Source of the DNA: HGM13233 sp964478515
GTDB lineage: Bacteria; Bacillota; Clostridia; Oscillospirales; Ruminococcaceae
Reading direction: 5' to 3'
DNA length: 64,000 nucleotides
Assembly (NCBI GenBank): GCA_964478515.1
Contig: CAYZIL010000004.1
Span: forward strand, 16,771 to 80,770
Below the pieces are notes generated by a model. The model did no database searches, had not been told where the DNA came from, and was given only the letters and a program-made list of their open reading frames with translations. Positions 8,907 to 17,408 of this stretch are shown one piece after another; positions within the stretch are counted from its first letter, which is position 1, and each line of letters begins with the position of its first letter. The translations under genes were made by a program, and so were the position numbers.

Positions 8907-9770
8907 TCACAGCTGCGCCGCCGCGGCGGCGCCCGCAAGGCGGGGCGAGACGTTCTTTTTTAACTGTGCGGCGGCGCTGTCGAGTATGCGCATTACCGCG
9001 GCGACGCGGCGGGTGTCCTTACCGCCCAGCCGCAAGCGCAGCGCCGAGCCCGCAAAGTCCAGCAGGCGCACTGCGGCGGCGCGCTCGGCACAGTTGTCGA
9101 GCAGCGCCATAAAGTCAAGTTTGTCCGCGGCAACAGCGGCTTTGGCCAGCGCCAGCGCCGCGCTGAGTTCCGCGCCGCTCACCTCGCCCCTGGCCGCTTT
9201 TTCCAGCGCGCCAAGACGGCCGCCGAACACCTCGTAAGCCTCGTTCGGCACCGGCGGCAGGTTGGCGGCAGCGTAAGCGCGCGCCGCGTCGACACTGACC
9301 TCGCCGAGTGCAAACACGCGGCAGCGCGACAGCACCGTGGCCGGCAGCGCGCCGCTGTCCGTGGCCGTAAGCAAGAACAGCACGCCGCGCGGCGGCTGTT
9401 CGAGTGTTTTCAAAAGCGCGTTTGCGGCGCCCGCCGTCAAGTCGGCGGCATTTTCAATTATCACCGCGCGCCTTTGCGCCAGCGCCGGCGCCTTGTTTAT
9501 TTCAAAATCACAAGCGCGAATGTCGGCTATGGGAATTTGTCCGGACTTGCCCGTGCCGCGCACGACCAGACAGTCTGGATGCTTTTCGCCGAGCACCAGC
9601 TGCGGGTTGTCGTCTAAAAAGTCGGCTGCCGCCAGCCGCGCCGCGTAGTTGCGCCCGCAACCGTCGGGGGCGATTATCAGCACGGCGCCGCCGTCGCTTT
9701 CGCGCAGTGCGGCGGCAAGCGCGGTTTTGAACGAGTCGCCGCCGCAAAGCTGCTCAAGCATTGCGCTCAC
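8907..9770 (-). CDS. holB: DNA polymerase III delta-prime subunit
   Basis: 287 residues of the clamp-loader AAA+ family. Visible blocks are a degenerate P-loop (APDGCGRNYAA), IADIRACDFEINKAPALAQRRAVIIENA, ANALLKTLEQPP (the sensor-helix region) and LSRCRVF. Delta-prime subunits have no working ATPase site, consistent with the weak P-loop. It acts in the clamp loader that places the beta clamp on DNA. Its start overlaps the darA stop by four bases. Confidence 0.92.
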   Translation of the reverse strand: MSAMLEQLCGGDSFKTALAAALRESDGGAVLIIAPDGCGRNYAARLAAADFLDDNPQLVLGEKHPDCLVVRGTGKSGQIPIADIRACDFEINKAPALAQRRAVIIENAADLTAGAANALLKTLEQPPRGVLFLLTATDSGALPATVLSRCRVFALGEVSVDAARAYAAANLPPVPNEAYEVFGGRLGALEKAARGEVSGAELSAALALAKAAVAADKLDFMALLDNCAERAAAVRLLDFAGSALRLRLGGKDTRRVAAVMRILDSAAAQLKKNVSPRLAGAAAAAQL

Positions 9771-10096
9771 AGCTTGAGAAATTGCTCTATGTTGGTAACT
9801 ATCACGGTGGCGCCGCCGACAGTCACCTCGACGGGCACCGACTGGGAAAAGTCCATGCCGTAGCCGTAGGTGTTCAGCGCCGGCACGCTTTCGCGGCGCT
9901 GCTTGCAGTGTTCGGATATAATGCCAAGCACCTCGTCGACCTCGCCGTCCTCAACAGCGCTGAGAAAAGTGCAGTTGCCCGACTTCAAAAAACCGCCGGT
10001 GGTGGCGAGCCTGGTGACATAATACCCTTTTTCGACCAGCGCGTCCTGAACAGCCGTGGCGTCGTCCTTGCTGACTATAGCGGTTATTTGCTTCAT
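9767..10096 (-). CDS. darA: Cyclic-di-AMP receptor DarA (PII-like, YaaQ)
   Basis: 109 residues matching the YaaQ/DarA family: MKQITAIVSKDD at the start, then TRLATTGGFLKSGNCTF and a PVEVTVGGATVIV C-terminal strand. DarA trimers bind c-di-AMP between subunits; the output is unknown. The ATG at 10096 has an AAAGGAGA site. A 17-residue upstream extension is not needed. It is the first gene of a darA-holB-ricT unit. Confidence 0.93.
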   Translation of the reverse strand: MKQITAIVSKDDATAVQDALVEKGYYVTRLATTGGFLKSGNCTFLSAVEDGEVDEVLGIISEHCKQRRESVPALNTYGYGMDFSQSVPVEVTVGGATVIVTNIEQFLKL

Positions 10097-10137
10097 ATGT
10101 CTGTCTCCTTTGGAGAAATGAAATCTACTCCTTATAT

Positions 10138-10166
10138 ATTGTAACAAACAGCGGGGGAAAAAGCAA
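10138..10166 (-). promoter_or_regulatory. Sigma-A promoter of the darA-holB-ricT unit
   Basis: TTGCTT, a 17-base spacer and TACAAT on the minus strand, about 40 bases before the darA start. Confidence 0.6.
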
Positions 10167-10252
10167 AAAACACGCTAAAATTACTGGCAGTTTACACAGC
10201 TTGTCGGCTGGAAAAGTTTTCATCAAAGGGAAAACCGCGGCAAATCAAGGGG

Positions 10253-10282
10253 TTTTCCACATTTTCAACGGAGTTTTCAACG
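10253..10282 (+). promoter_or_regulatory. Cluster of three DnaA-box-like motifs upstream of nrdJ
   Basis: TTTTCCACA (10253-10261) is one base from the canonical TTATCCACA. It is followed by TTTTCAACG at 10262-10270 and again at 10274-10282. The second and third resemble the TTTTCAACA-type motifs near this genome's dnaA gene. They lie about 110-140 bases upstream of the nrdJ -35 element. Function is inferred. Confidence 0.4.
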
Positions 10283-10390
10283 CACGTTACAATTAAACAA
10301 ATATACCGGTTGTAATCAGCGCTGTGCCAAGGCCGCGGCGGCGTGTGCCCACATCAACCCGCCGCGCGAAGATATATATTTGCGGCGGCG

Positions 10391-10453
10391 TTGACACCAT
10401 CAACACATTTTATTACAATTATTCATGCTGGAAGAACAATAACAATATATTGT
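10391..10453 (+). promoter_or_regulatory. nrdJ promoter with an NrdR-box-like palindrome
   Basis: TTGACA (10391-10396), a 17-base spacer and TACAAT (10414-10419) form a strong sigma-A promoter. The perfect palindrome ACAATATATTGT (10442-10453) lies just downstream, between the expected transcript start and the gene. Its core CAATATATTG fits the NrdR-box core CWATATATWG. A second, weak ACAC-type half match sits in the promoter spacer. Confidence 0.6.
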
Positions 10454-10468
10454 ATCACGAGGGACAGA

Positions 10469-12778
10469 ATGGAAAACCTGGCACTGAGCGACAACGCGCT
10501 GAGCGTATTGCAGCGCAGGTACCTTACCAAAGACAAGGACGGCAATATTACCGAAACGCCCCAGCAGTTGTTTGCGCGCGTGGCGGCGGCAGTGGCGACG
10601 GCCGACGCCAATTACGGCGGCGACGTAAACGCCGCGGCGACCGGTTTTTACGAGATGATGACCTCGCTGCGCTTTTTGCCCAATTCGCCGACGCTGATGA
10701 ACGCCGGCCGACCGCTGGGCCAACTGTCGGCCTGTTTTGTGCTGCCCATTGAGGACAGCATGGAGGCCATTTTTGAGACGATAAAAAATGCGGCGCTGAT
10801 ACACAAATCGGGCGGCGGCACCGGCTTTAGCTTTTCGCGGCTGCGCCCGGCAGGAGACGTTGTCAACACTACGGGCGGCGTTGCCTCCGGCCCGGTCAGC
10901 TTTATGCGCGTATTCAATATGGCGACCGAGGCCGTCAAGCAGGGCGGTACTCGCCGCGGCGCCAACATGGGCATACTGCGCGTCGACCACCCGGACATAC
11001 TCTCCTTTATTTCCTGCAAGCAGGACAACGCCGACATCACAAACTTCAATATTTCCGTCGGCATTACCGACGAATTTTTGCGCGCGCTTGACAGCGGCAG
11101 CGAATACGAGCTTATTAACCCCAGCAGCAAGCAGCCGGTCGGCAAGCTGTCGGCGCGCGAGGTTTTTGCCAACATTGTCGACAGCGCCTGGCACAACGGC
11201 GAGCCGGGAATAGTTTTTCTCGACCGGCTTAACCGCGACAATGTCGTGCCGGCACTGGGTGAAATAGAAAGCACCAACCCCTGCGGCGAGCAGCCGCTGC
11301 TGCCCTACGAGAGCTGCAATCTCGGCTCGATTAACCTGGTAAAAATGCTAAAAACCGGCGACGACGGCCGCGCCGCGGTAGATTTTGACCTGCTCGCCGC
11401 CACTGTCGACGAGGCTGTGCATTTTCTCGACAACGTAATTGACGTCAACAACTACCCGTTGCCGCAAATTGCGCAGATGACGCGCTCAACGCGCAAAATC
11501 GGTCTCGGCGTAATGGGCTTTGCCGACATGCTACTCTATCTCGGCGTCCCCTACAATTCCGACGCCGCCGTAGAGTTTGCCGGCAAGCTGATGGAGTTCA
11601 TCACCGCCGAGGGGCGGCGCGCCTCACAGCGGCTGGCCGAGACGCGCGGCGCCTTCCCCATGTTCGCCAACAGCACCCTTGCCGGCGGCCCGCCGGTGCG
11701 CAACGCCACCGTAACGACCATTGCGCCCACCGGCACGCTTTCAATTTTGGCCGGCTGCAGCAGCGGTGTGGAGCCCGTTTTTGCCTACGCTTTTGTGCGC
11801 AACATTATGGACAACACCCAGATGGTGGAAATAAATCCCGTGCTCGAAAGAGTGCTTGAGGCTGCCGGCCTTGCCGGCGACGAGCTTCGCCACCGCATTG
11901 CCGAGTCGGGAACCGTCGCCCACATAGATGAAATTCCCCAGCAGATTCGCGACGTCTTCGTCTGCGCGCACGACGTCAGCCCGGAATACCATATCCGCAT
12001 TCAGGCCGCTTTCCAAAAGTACACTGACAACGCGGTTTCCAAAACGGTCAATTTCCCGCGCGACGCCACGCGTGACGACGTCGCCAAGGTCTACCTGCTG
12101 GCCGAAAAGCTCGGCTGCAAGGGCGTTACAATTTACCGCGACGGTTCGCGCGACAACCAGGTGCTCAACATCGGCGCGCTCAACGGCGGCGGCAAAAAAG
12201 CCGACACTGCCGGCGACGAAAAGCTGACGCCGCGCGAGCGCCCCGCCGTCACCACCGGCTATACCGAGCGCGTGCGCACCGGCTGCGGCAACTTGTACAT
12301 TACCGTAAACTACGACGACAAGGGCATTTGCGAGGTGTTTACCAGTACCGGCAAGGGCGGCGGCTGCCCGTCGCAGTCCGAGGCCACGGCAAGACTGATG
12401 TCGCTCGCTTTGCGCTGCGGCGTCTCGCCGGACAAGATACTCACCCAGCTCAAGGGCATTCGCTGCCCGTCAACTATGCGCGTGCAGGGGCTTTCGTGCT
12501 CCTCGTGCCCAGACGCCATTGCCCGCACTGTGGCCAAGGCCGAAAAATACCGTCGCGAACACGCCGCTGTTGCCGGCGACACGCTCAGCGACGCCGCACC
12601 ATCACCGGTCGACAGGCGGCTTGCCGCCGCAATTACCGAACCGCAGCCCGAAGCGCCCGCCGCGAGCGAAAGCGCTGCCGAGGCGGCGGGGCCTGTGTGC
12701 CCCGAGTGCGGCCAGTCCGTGACACACGAGGGCGGCTGCGTTATCTGCCACAGCTGCGGCTACTCCAAGTGCGGCTGA
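10469..12778 (+). CDS. nrdJ: Class II (adenosylcobalamin-dependent) ribonucleoside-diphosphate reductase
   Basis: 769 residues from the ATG at 10469, which is preceded by GAGG; the upstream in-frame extension lies across the promoter and is rejected. Blocks include FLPNSPTLMNAG, KSGGGTGFSFSRLRP, NPCGEQPLLPYESCNLGSINL and PTGTLSILAGCSSGVEP, all RNR large-subunit signatures. The C-terminal zinc ribbon CPECGQS...CHSCGYSKCG is typical of NrdJ. The enzyme makes deoxyribonucleotides with a B12 radical, with or without oxygen. I see no cobalamin riboswitch upstream. Control by NrdR and possibly DnaA is suggested by nearby motifs. Confidence 0.95.
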   Translation: MENLALSDNALSVLQRRYLTKDKDGNITETPQQLFARVAAAVATADANYGGDVNAAATGFYEMMTSLRFLPNSPTLMNAGRPLGQLSACFVLPIEDSMEAIFETIKNAALIHKSGGGTGFSFSRLRPAGDVVNTTGGVASGPVSFMRVFNMATEAVKQGGTRRGANMGILRVDHPDILSFISCKQDNADITNFNISVGITDEFLRALDSGSEYELINPSSKQPVGKLSAREVFANIVDSAWHNGEPGIVFLDRLNRDNVVPALGEIESTNPCGEQPLLPYESCNLGSINLVKMLKTGDDGRAAVDFDLLAATVDEAVHFLDNVIDVNNYPLPQIAQMTRSTRKIGLGVMGFADMLLYLGVPYNSDAAVEFAGKLMEFITAEGRRASQRLAETRGAFPMFANSTLAGGPPVRNATVTTIAPTGTLSILAGCSSGVEPVFAYAFVRNIMDNTQMVEINPVLERVLEAAGLAGDELRHRIAESGTVAHIDEIPQQIRDVFVCAHDVSPEYHIRIQAAFQKYTDNAVSKTVNFPRDATRDDVAKVYLLAEKLGCKGVTIYRDGSRDNQVLNIGALNGGGKKADTAGDEKLTPRERPAVTTGYTERVRTGCGNLYITVNYDDKGICEVFTSTGKGGGCPSQSEATARLMSLALRCGVSPDKILTQLKGIRCPSTMRVQGLSCSSCPDAIARTVAKAEKYRREHAAVAGDTLSDAAPSPVDRRLAAAITEPQPEAPAASESAAEAAGPVCPECGQSVTHEGGCVICHSCGYSKCG

Positions 12779-12790
12779 AAATAAAAGACC

Positions 12791-12826
12791 AACGCGCCGG
12801 CTGTGTGAGAGTCGGCGCGTTTTTTG
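12791..12826 (+). terminator. Terminator of nrdJ
   Basis: AACGCGCCGGC pairs with GTCGGCGCGTT, followed by a T-run. It lies 13 bases after the nrdJ stop and also faces the convergent ferritin-like gene. Confidence 0.8.
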
Positions 12827-12841
12827 TCTTTCGCCGCGGTT

Positions 12842-13372
12842 TTACAACTCCGCCGCAGCGCTTTCGGCGCTCAGCAGACCGCTGAGCACGTCGGCATGGC
12901 AGTCCTCGTCGCGGGCTATGCGCAGCAGCAGCGCGCGCACCGCGGCGTTTTCGGTGACGCCGGCATGGTAGCGGTAGCGCGCGGCGGCGTCGAGCTCGCC
13001 GGTAACGTCGCGCGTGAGCATGTCGCGGCGCAGTTTTCCGTAGCCGACGTCAGCGCCGCTCCACCAGCGCTCAGCGCCAATTGCGTCCGCGCTGTAGCGC
13101 GGGTCCGCGTCCAGGGCGAGCAGCGCCCCGGCCAGCAGTTCGGCGTGTTTCATTTCCGTCAGCGCAATATTCTCCAGCACGGCGGCGGTGTCCGGGTCCT
13201 GCTTGCGCAGCAGCACGCTCTGGTACATGTAGGCGCTCAGCGCCGTCAGTTCCGAGCGCGCTCCCGCATAGTCCTCGCGCAGCAACAGCGCGGTTTCGGG
13301 GTCATTTCGTCCGGCGGATACCTCGGGATAGGGCTCCGCCAGAGCACAGCTGATAATATCTTTTTCCGACAC
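12842..13372 (-). CDS. Ferritin-like diiron protein (rubrerythrin-like fold)
   Basis: 176 residues, mostly helical. Candidate diiron ligands are Glu in RSELTALSAY, the ExxH pair in LTEMKHAELL, Glu in TGELDAAARY and the ExxH-type pair in RDEDCHADVL: four helices each giving a ligand, as in rubrerythrin/ferritin-like domains. There is no C-terminal rubredoxin. It may serve in iron handling or peroxide removal. I start at the GTG (13372), because AGGAG sits seven bases upstream; the ATG nine codons further up leaves that site inside the gene. Confidence 0.75.
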   Translation of the reverse strand: MSEKDIISCALAEPYPEVSAGRNDPETALLLREDYAGARSELTALSAYMYQSVLLRKQDPDTAAVLENIALTEMKHAELLAGALLALDADPRYSADAIGAERWWSGADVGYGKLRRDMLTRDVTGELDAAARYRYHAGVTENAAVRALLLRIARDEDCHADVLSGLLSAESAAAEL

Positions 13373-13523
13373 AGTCTGTCTCCTTTCGCATGTGTTCAAT
13401 ACATTATATTCACCGCGCTCTTAGCCGCGACGCTTTTTAAATAAAGTGTCGCTTATTTTCGCCGCAGCTGCCGCTTCTTACCGCTTGCTTGTACCGTGAG
13501 CGGCTGTGGCCGCAAAAAAGCGC

Positions 13524-13572
13524 TAAAAAAGCCCCCGCGAAGGCTTCTCAGCCTTCGTCGGGGGCTTTTTCG
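13524..13572 (-). terminator. Bidirectional terminator after the sugar transferase gene
   Basis: AGCCCCCG/CGGGGGCT with an inner GAAGGCT/AGCCTTC stem is flanked by A6 on one side and T5 on the other. It serves the minus-strand gene at 13605. Confidence 0.85.
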
Positions 13573-13604
13573 TTTTGTTGCTTGCCGCGCGCTTGCGGCG
13601 GCGC

Positions 13605-14990
13605 TTATTCTTTGTTTTCCTTGCCGTTCTCAAGCTCTTGGGTAAATTCGTCGAGCGTCTGCACGTCGAAACCGGACGTGCTCTCTTTAATAAACATTAC
13701 CTTGACGGTGACAAAGAGTATGCGCAAGTCCGTCATCAGCGAGCAGTGCTCAATATAGAGCAGGTCCATTTTCAGCTTGTCCTCGTAAGAGGTGTTGTAG
13801 CGGCCGTAAACCTGCGCAAAGCCGGTCAGGCCGGCCTTAACTTTCATCCGGTAACGGAACTCCGGCATCAGCTCGCAGTAGCGCTGCACATTCTCTATGC
13901 GCTCGGCGCGCGGCCCGACGAGCGACATTTCGCCCTTGAGAATATTGACGAACTGCGGCAGCTCGTCAATGCGCGTGGCGCGAATGAAGCGTCCTATGGG
14001 CGTTATGCGCGGGTCGTCGTCGACAGTAAACTGCGCGCCATCTTTTTCGGCGTCAACTATCATGCTGCGAAACTTTACCAGCGTAAACGGCTTGAGGTTG
14101 CGCGTATAGCGCACCTGCTTGAAAAATACCGGCCCGCCGTCGTACATTTTAATAATTATGGCCACTACCAGCATTACCGGGGAGGTAATAACCAGGCCGA
14201 ACACCGACACGAAAATGTCGAATATCCGCTTGAGGGCCAGCTGTTCGAGCGAGAAGGAGCGGTTGCGGCACAAGTAGAGCAGCGAGTCGCTTATAAAGGT
14301 CTCGCCCGCCTCGTGGAAAATGATGTCCTGTATTGTCGGGGTGACGAAAAGTCGCTTGTCATTCTCAAAGCAGTAGGACATTATTTCGCTGCGCAGTTCG
14401 CGCGACACGCTGCCGATAACTACCGTGTTGTTGTCGCCGATAGTCGCGGTTATCTCGTCTATTCCGGCGGACTCGTGGCAGACCGCGCAGATGTCGTAAT
14501 GCTTTTTCATCTCGCAGAACTTTTGCACTACCGACATGTCGGCGGGGTCGTCGGAACAGATTATTACCGTGCTGCGCGCCGGGTAAAGCTTGAAATATGC
14601 CCTGTCGGCAACGACGTAAAGCAGTACGCCGACGACCAACTGCACGGCCATTGCCAAAAGCAGCATCCAGGGCACCAGCATTGACTCGGCTATCAGCGAG
14701 AGCACAAAGTAAAAAATAAAGTCAGACAGCGCCACGCTCAAAGCGTAGCAGAAAACCAGCTCCGTGAGTCGGGCGTGGCCGATACGAAAGCTGTCGTAGG
14801 TATAAATAAAGATGTAGAATATGGCGAGGTACAAGAGCGTGAGAATAATATTGCCGCGTTTCGGAAATATCGCCTGCGGGTAGAAGGTAAAGACCGTGTA
14901 CATAAAAATGCCCACGGCGGCAAAAATTATCAGCAGCTTGCACACCGCCATTACCGCTTTGCGGAAATTGCGCGGGGTGAATTTGACCAC
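13605..14990 (-). CDS. Polyprenyl glycosylphosphotransferase (WcaJ/EpsE-type sugar transferase)
   Basis: 461 residues. The N-terminal half holds four to five membrane segments (about residues 15-135), then a Rossmann-like region. The C-terminal bacterial sugar transferase domain begins at KRIFDIFVS with a further membrane helix. It contains VKFRSM, DELPQFVNILKGEMSLVGPR and GLTGFAQVYGR. Such enzymes move a sugar phosphate from a nucleotide sugar to undecaprenyl phosphate, the first step of exopolysaccharide or surface glycan synthesis. No glycosyltransferase cluster is nearby; the gene stands almost alone, 16 bases after a small membrane-protein gene. Confidence 0.92.
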   Translation of the reverse strand: MVKFTPRNFRKAVMAVCKLLIIFAAVGIFMYTVFTFYPQAIFPKRGNIILTLLYLAIFYIFIYTYDSFRIGHARLTELVFCYALSVALSDFIFYFVLSLIAESMLVPWMLLLAMAVQLVVGVLLYVVADRAYFKLYPARSTVIICSDDPADMSVVQKFCEMKKHYDICAVCHESAGIDEITATIGDNNTVVIGSVSRELRSEIMSYCFENDKRLFVTPTIQDIIFHEAGETFISDSLLYLCRNRSFSLEQLALKRIFDIFVSVFGLVITSPVMLVVAIIIKMYDGGPVFFKQVRYTRNLKPFTLVKFRSMIVDAEKDGAQFTVDDDPRITPIGRFIRATRIDELPQFVNILKGEMSLVGPRAERIENVQRYCELMPEFRYRMKVKAGLTGFAQVYGRYNTSYEDKLKMDLLYIEHCSLMTDLRILFVTVKVMFIKESTSGFDVQTLDEFTQELENGKENKE

Positions 14991-15006
14991 TTGAAGCCTC
15001 CGCCGT

Positions 15007-15240
15007 TCAGGCGTTTTTGATTATTTTGAAAAATACCAGCAATGCCAGCACAAAGCCGACCACGCAGTAAAGTGAAACGACCCACAGCACTATGCGAAGC
15101 AGCCAGCCGATTATCGGCAGCTTGCCCAGCAGCTTACCCAGCCACGAGGCGACCGCGCCGACTACCAAATAGATTACCAGCGAAATGACCAGCGAACGAG
15201 CAGTGGGTACATCATAACTAAGCGGGAAAAATGCTTTCAT
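15007..15240 (-). CDS. Small two-helix membrane protein, unknown function
   Basis: 77 residues with two hydrophobic helices (about 17-35 and 44-72), separated by a short KLLGKLPIIGW turn. An ideal AGGAGG lies six bases before the ATG, which supports translation. I recall similar short proteins in gut Clostridia but no assigned role. It precedes the WcaJ-type gene and may be co-transcribed with it. Confidence 0.7.
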   Translation of the reverse strand: MKAFFPLSYDVPTARSLVISLVIYLVVGAVASWLGKLLGKLPIIGWLLRIVLWVVSLYCVVGFVLALLVFFKIIKNA

Positions 15241-15304
15241 TTTTTATCCTCCTGTATACAGCATACATTTTAATATAAACAGCACCAAAAAGCAAACGCA
15301 CCGC

Positions 15305-16159
15305 TCACACCAGCAGCAGCAGCGTGCCGGCGACTATCAGCACCAGCCCGGCAAGCGCGCGGCGGCTGAGCTTTTCGCCCAGCGCGAAATAGGAAAAAGC
15401 CACCGTAATAATTATACTCAGCTTGTCAATGGGCACGACCAGCCCGGCCTCGCCCGTCTGCAGCGCCCGGTAGTAGCACAGCCAGGACAGCCCGGTGGCG
15501 ACGCCCGACAAAACTATAAACAGCAAGCTGCGGCGGTCTATTTTGCCAATCTGCTTTTGCGTGCCCTGCGCAAAGACTATTGCCCAGGCCATCGCCAGCA
15601 CGACTACAGTGCGCAGCGCCGTGCCGAGATTGGACTCGACGCCCGCTATGCCCAGCTTGCCGAGTATAGCGGTGGCGGCGGCAAAGACGGCCGAGCCCGC
15701 CGCCCACAGCAGCCAACCGCGCCGCGAGCGCCCGTCCGACTGCTTTTTTTCTATCATCAGCCAGGTACCCAGGCCGATAAGCGCCATGCACACTATTTTA
15801 AGCGCGCCGAGCGGCTCGCCCAAAAAGAGCGCCGCCGCCAGCATTGTGAGCAGCACCGACGATTTGTCTACCGGCACTACCTTGTTGACGTCGCCGAGCG
15901 ACAGCGCCCGGAAATAACATATCCACGAGGTGCCCGTCGTCAGTCCGGAAAGCCCCAAAAACAGCAGGGTGCGCGCGCTGATGTCGCCGATTGTGTTCTG
16001 CGAGCCTACTACAAACACCATCAGCCAGGCAAAAAGCAGCACCACAACGGTGCGCATGGCCGTGGCAAGGTGCGAGTCGACGTTTTTTATTCCGACCTTG
16101 GCAAGTATGCTGGTGGCGCCGGCAAACAGCGCCGAGCCCAGCGCAAACAACAGCCACAT
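15305..16159 (-). CDS. EamA-family (drug/metabolite) transporter
   Basis: About 284 residues and ten predicted membrane helices. The two halves are clear duplicates: SALFAGATSILAKVGI matches SAVFAAATAILGKLGI, and WICYFRALSLGDVNKVVPVDK matches WLCYYRALQTGEAGLVVPIDK. This is the internal repeat of EamA transporters. Direction and substrate are unknown. I prefer the ATG at 16159 (AGGAAAG 11 bases upstream) to the GTG at 16168, which sits almost on that site. Confidence 0.88.
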   Translation of the reverse strand: MWLLFALGSALFAGATSILAKVGIKNVDSHLATAMRTVVVLLFAWLMVFVVGSQNTIGDISARTLLFLGLSGLTTGTSWICYFRALSLGDVNKVVPVDKSSVLLTMLAAALFLGEPLGALKIVCMALIGLGTWLMIEKKQSDGRSRRGWLLWAAGSAVFAAATAILGKLGIAGVESNLGTALRTVVVLAMAWAIVFAQGTQKQIGKIDRRSLLFIVLSGVATGLSWLCYYRALQTGEAGLVVPIDKLSIIITVAFSYFALGEKLSRRALAGLVLIVAGTLLLLV

Positions 16160-16181
16160 AAAATTCACTTCTTTCCTATAT

Positions 16182-16736
16182 TTAAGCGAGCAGCGTCTCT
16201 ATTTCGCGGCGCAGCGGCGCCGGCAGCGGCTGTTCAAGCGCGCGGCGCAGCAGCTGCGGGTGGTCGAGCTGTTTTTCCAGCCGGGCGCGCAGCAGTTCCG
16301 CTTTGGCGGTGCGGCCCATCAGCGAATAGAGCACAAACCAGTCCTCGCCGCAAGCCAGCGGCACGCTGACGCCGTTTACGTCAATGAGCTCGCTCGCCGC
16401 GTCGTCAAGTATGTAGCGGTATATGCCGGCCTCGCTGCGCACCGCAAACTCGCACATCAGGTCTACGTCTACGCCGCCGACGGTATATTCGCGAAAGGTA
16501 AGCGTGTCGTAGCGCAGTTTGTCGACGTCGGTATTTTCCAGCGTACCCACCGCGCCGAGCACCGCCGCGGCCGCCGCGTCGCCGCCGCGCTCGGTCTCAA
16601 TGTCAAAATCGTTGAAAGCGTCCGTCCAGCCGCGCAAATAGAGCATTGCCGACGAACACAGCGCCCAGCGCACGCCGGCGTCGTTCAGCGCTTGCGCTAT
16701 GCGCGCAAAGCATTGCAGCTTTTGTGCCGTTTCCAT
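16182..16736 (-). CDS. Nucleotidyltransferase-fold protein
   Basis: 184 residues. An N-terminal helix is followed by ALCSSAMLYLRG, then FNDFDIET and VGGVDVDLM. This resembles the G-S motif plus three-acid metal site of nucleotidyltransferase-like domains (AbiEii/MNT-like), with the usual glycine changed. The C-terminal part is helical and Arg/Leu-rich. It might modify a nucleotide, tRNA or small molecule; no toxin-antitoxin partner is adjacent. GGAGAG precedes the ATG. Confidence 0.6.
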   Translation of the reverse strand: METAQKLQCFARIAQALNDAGVRWALCSSAMLYLRGWTDAFNDFDIETERGGDAAAAAVLGAVGTLENTDVDKLRYDTLTFREYTVGGVDVDLMCEFAVRSEAGIYRYILDDAASELIDVNGVSVPLACGEDWFVLYSLMGRTAKAELLRARLEKQLDHPQLLRRALEQPLPAPLRREIETLLA

Positions 16737-16753
16737 TGCATTACTCTCCTTCG

Positions 16754-16793
16754 AAAAAAGCCCCGCCGCTGCGAATTTCGCCTCGGACGGGGC
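16754..16793 (-). terminator. Terminator of the YcxB-like gene
   Basis: GCCCCGTCCG...GCGGCGGGGC with an AAATT loop, then T6 on the minus strand. It overlaps the leader of the nucleotidyltransferase gene, which needs its own promoter or read-through. Confidence 0.7.
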
Positions 16794-16816
16794 CGCCGTG
16801 TATTTTTATGTATGTG

Positions 16817-17356
16817 TCAGGCCTTGACGGTGGCGCATTTCGCATCCGGGCTCTTGTCGCGGATAAACTCCCAAAACTCGTCGTAAGTCTTGTCGCCGAA
16901 ACCGTCTTTGGCAATAACTATGCCGCCGCCGTCCTTGGTCAGCAGCAGACAAAAGCTGTCGCTGACGACAAACTTTGTAATGCTTATATACGCAACGTCC
17001 TTGCCGCTGGAATTTATGCTGTTCGAGACGTTGATGCGCCGGTCATAGAATTTTGCGATTGTCTCAAGGTCGCTGCCGCCGGTCGCCTTGTGCTGGTCGT
17101 TATAAGTGCGCTTAACGGTGCGTCTTTCGGTGGTGAAAAACGAGAACAGGCCGGTAATGCCGCACAAAAAGCAGATAAGAATTATCAGCGGCCCACCGCG
17201 CTCGTTGGGAAAAATCATCAGCAGCACGCCCGCTACAAGCGCGATTATGCTGAACGCCAGGTTAAAATATTTTGCGAACTTGCTGCCGGTCGCGCGGACG
17301 AATTCGCGTATGCGGTCTTCGGTCATGATATTATGGTTCTCGAAATATGGCTCCAT
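16817..17356 (-). CDS. YcxB-like membrane protein
   Basis: 179 residues. Two membrane helices (about 33-50 and 56-73) are followed by a soluble beta-rich tail with VSDSFCLLLTKDGGGIVIAKDGF and a KTYDEFWEFIRDK ending, like the YcxB-type C-terminal domain. Function unknown. GGAGGG stands six bases before the ATG. Confidence 0.6.
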   Translation of the reverse strand: MEPYFENHNIMTEDRIREFVRATGSKFAKYFNLAFSIIALVAGVLLMIFPNERGGPLIILICFLCGITGLFSFFTTERRTVKRTYNDQHKATGGSDLETIAKFYDRRINVSNSINSSGKDVAYISITKFVVSDSFCLLLTKDGGGIVIAKDGFGDKTYDEFWEFIRDKSPDAKCATVKA

Positions 17357-17408
17357 TGATTTCCCTCCGCTATAATATTATGCCAGCGGCGCAAATTGTT
17401 GCACCGTT

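Noticed and set aside
10148..10468. Possible cobalamin riboswitch before the B12-dependent nrdJ
   Set aside because: No B12-box sequence or long structured leader is visible; the transcript leader from the promoter is only about 40 bases.
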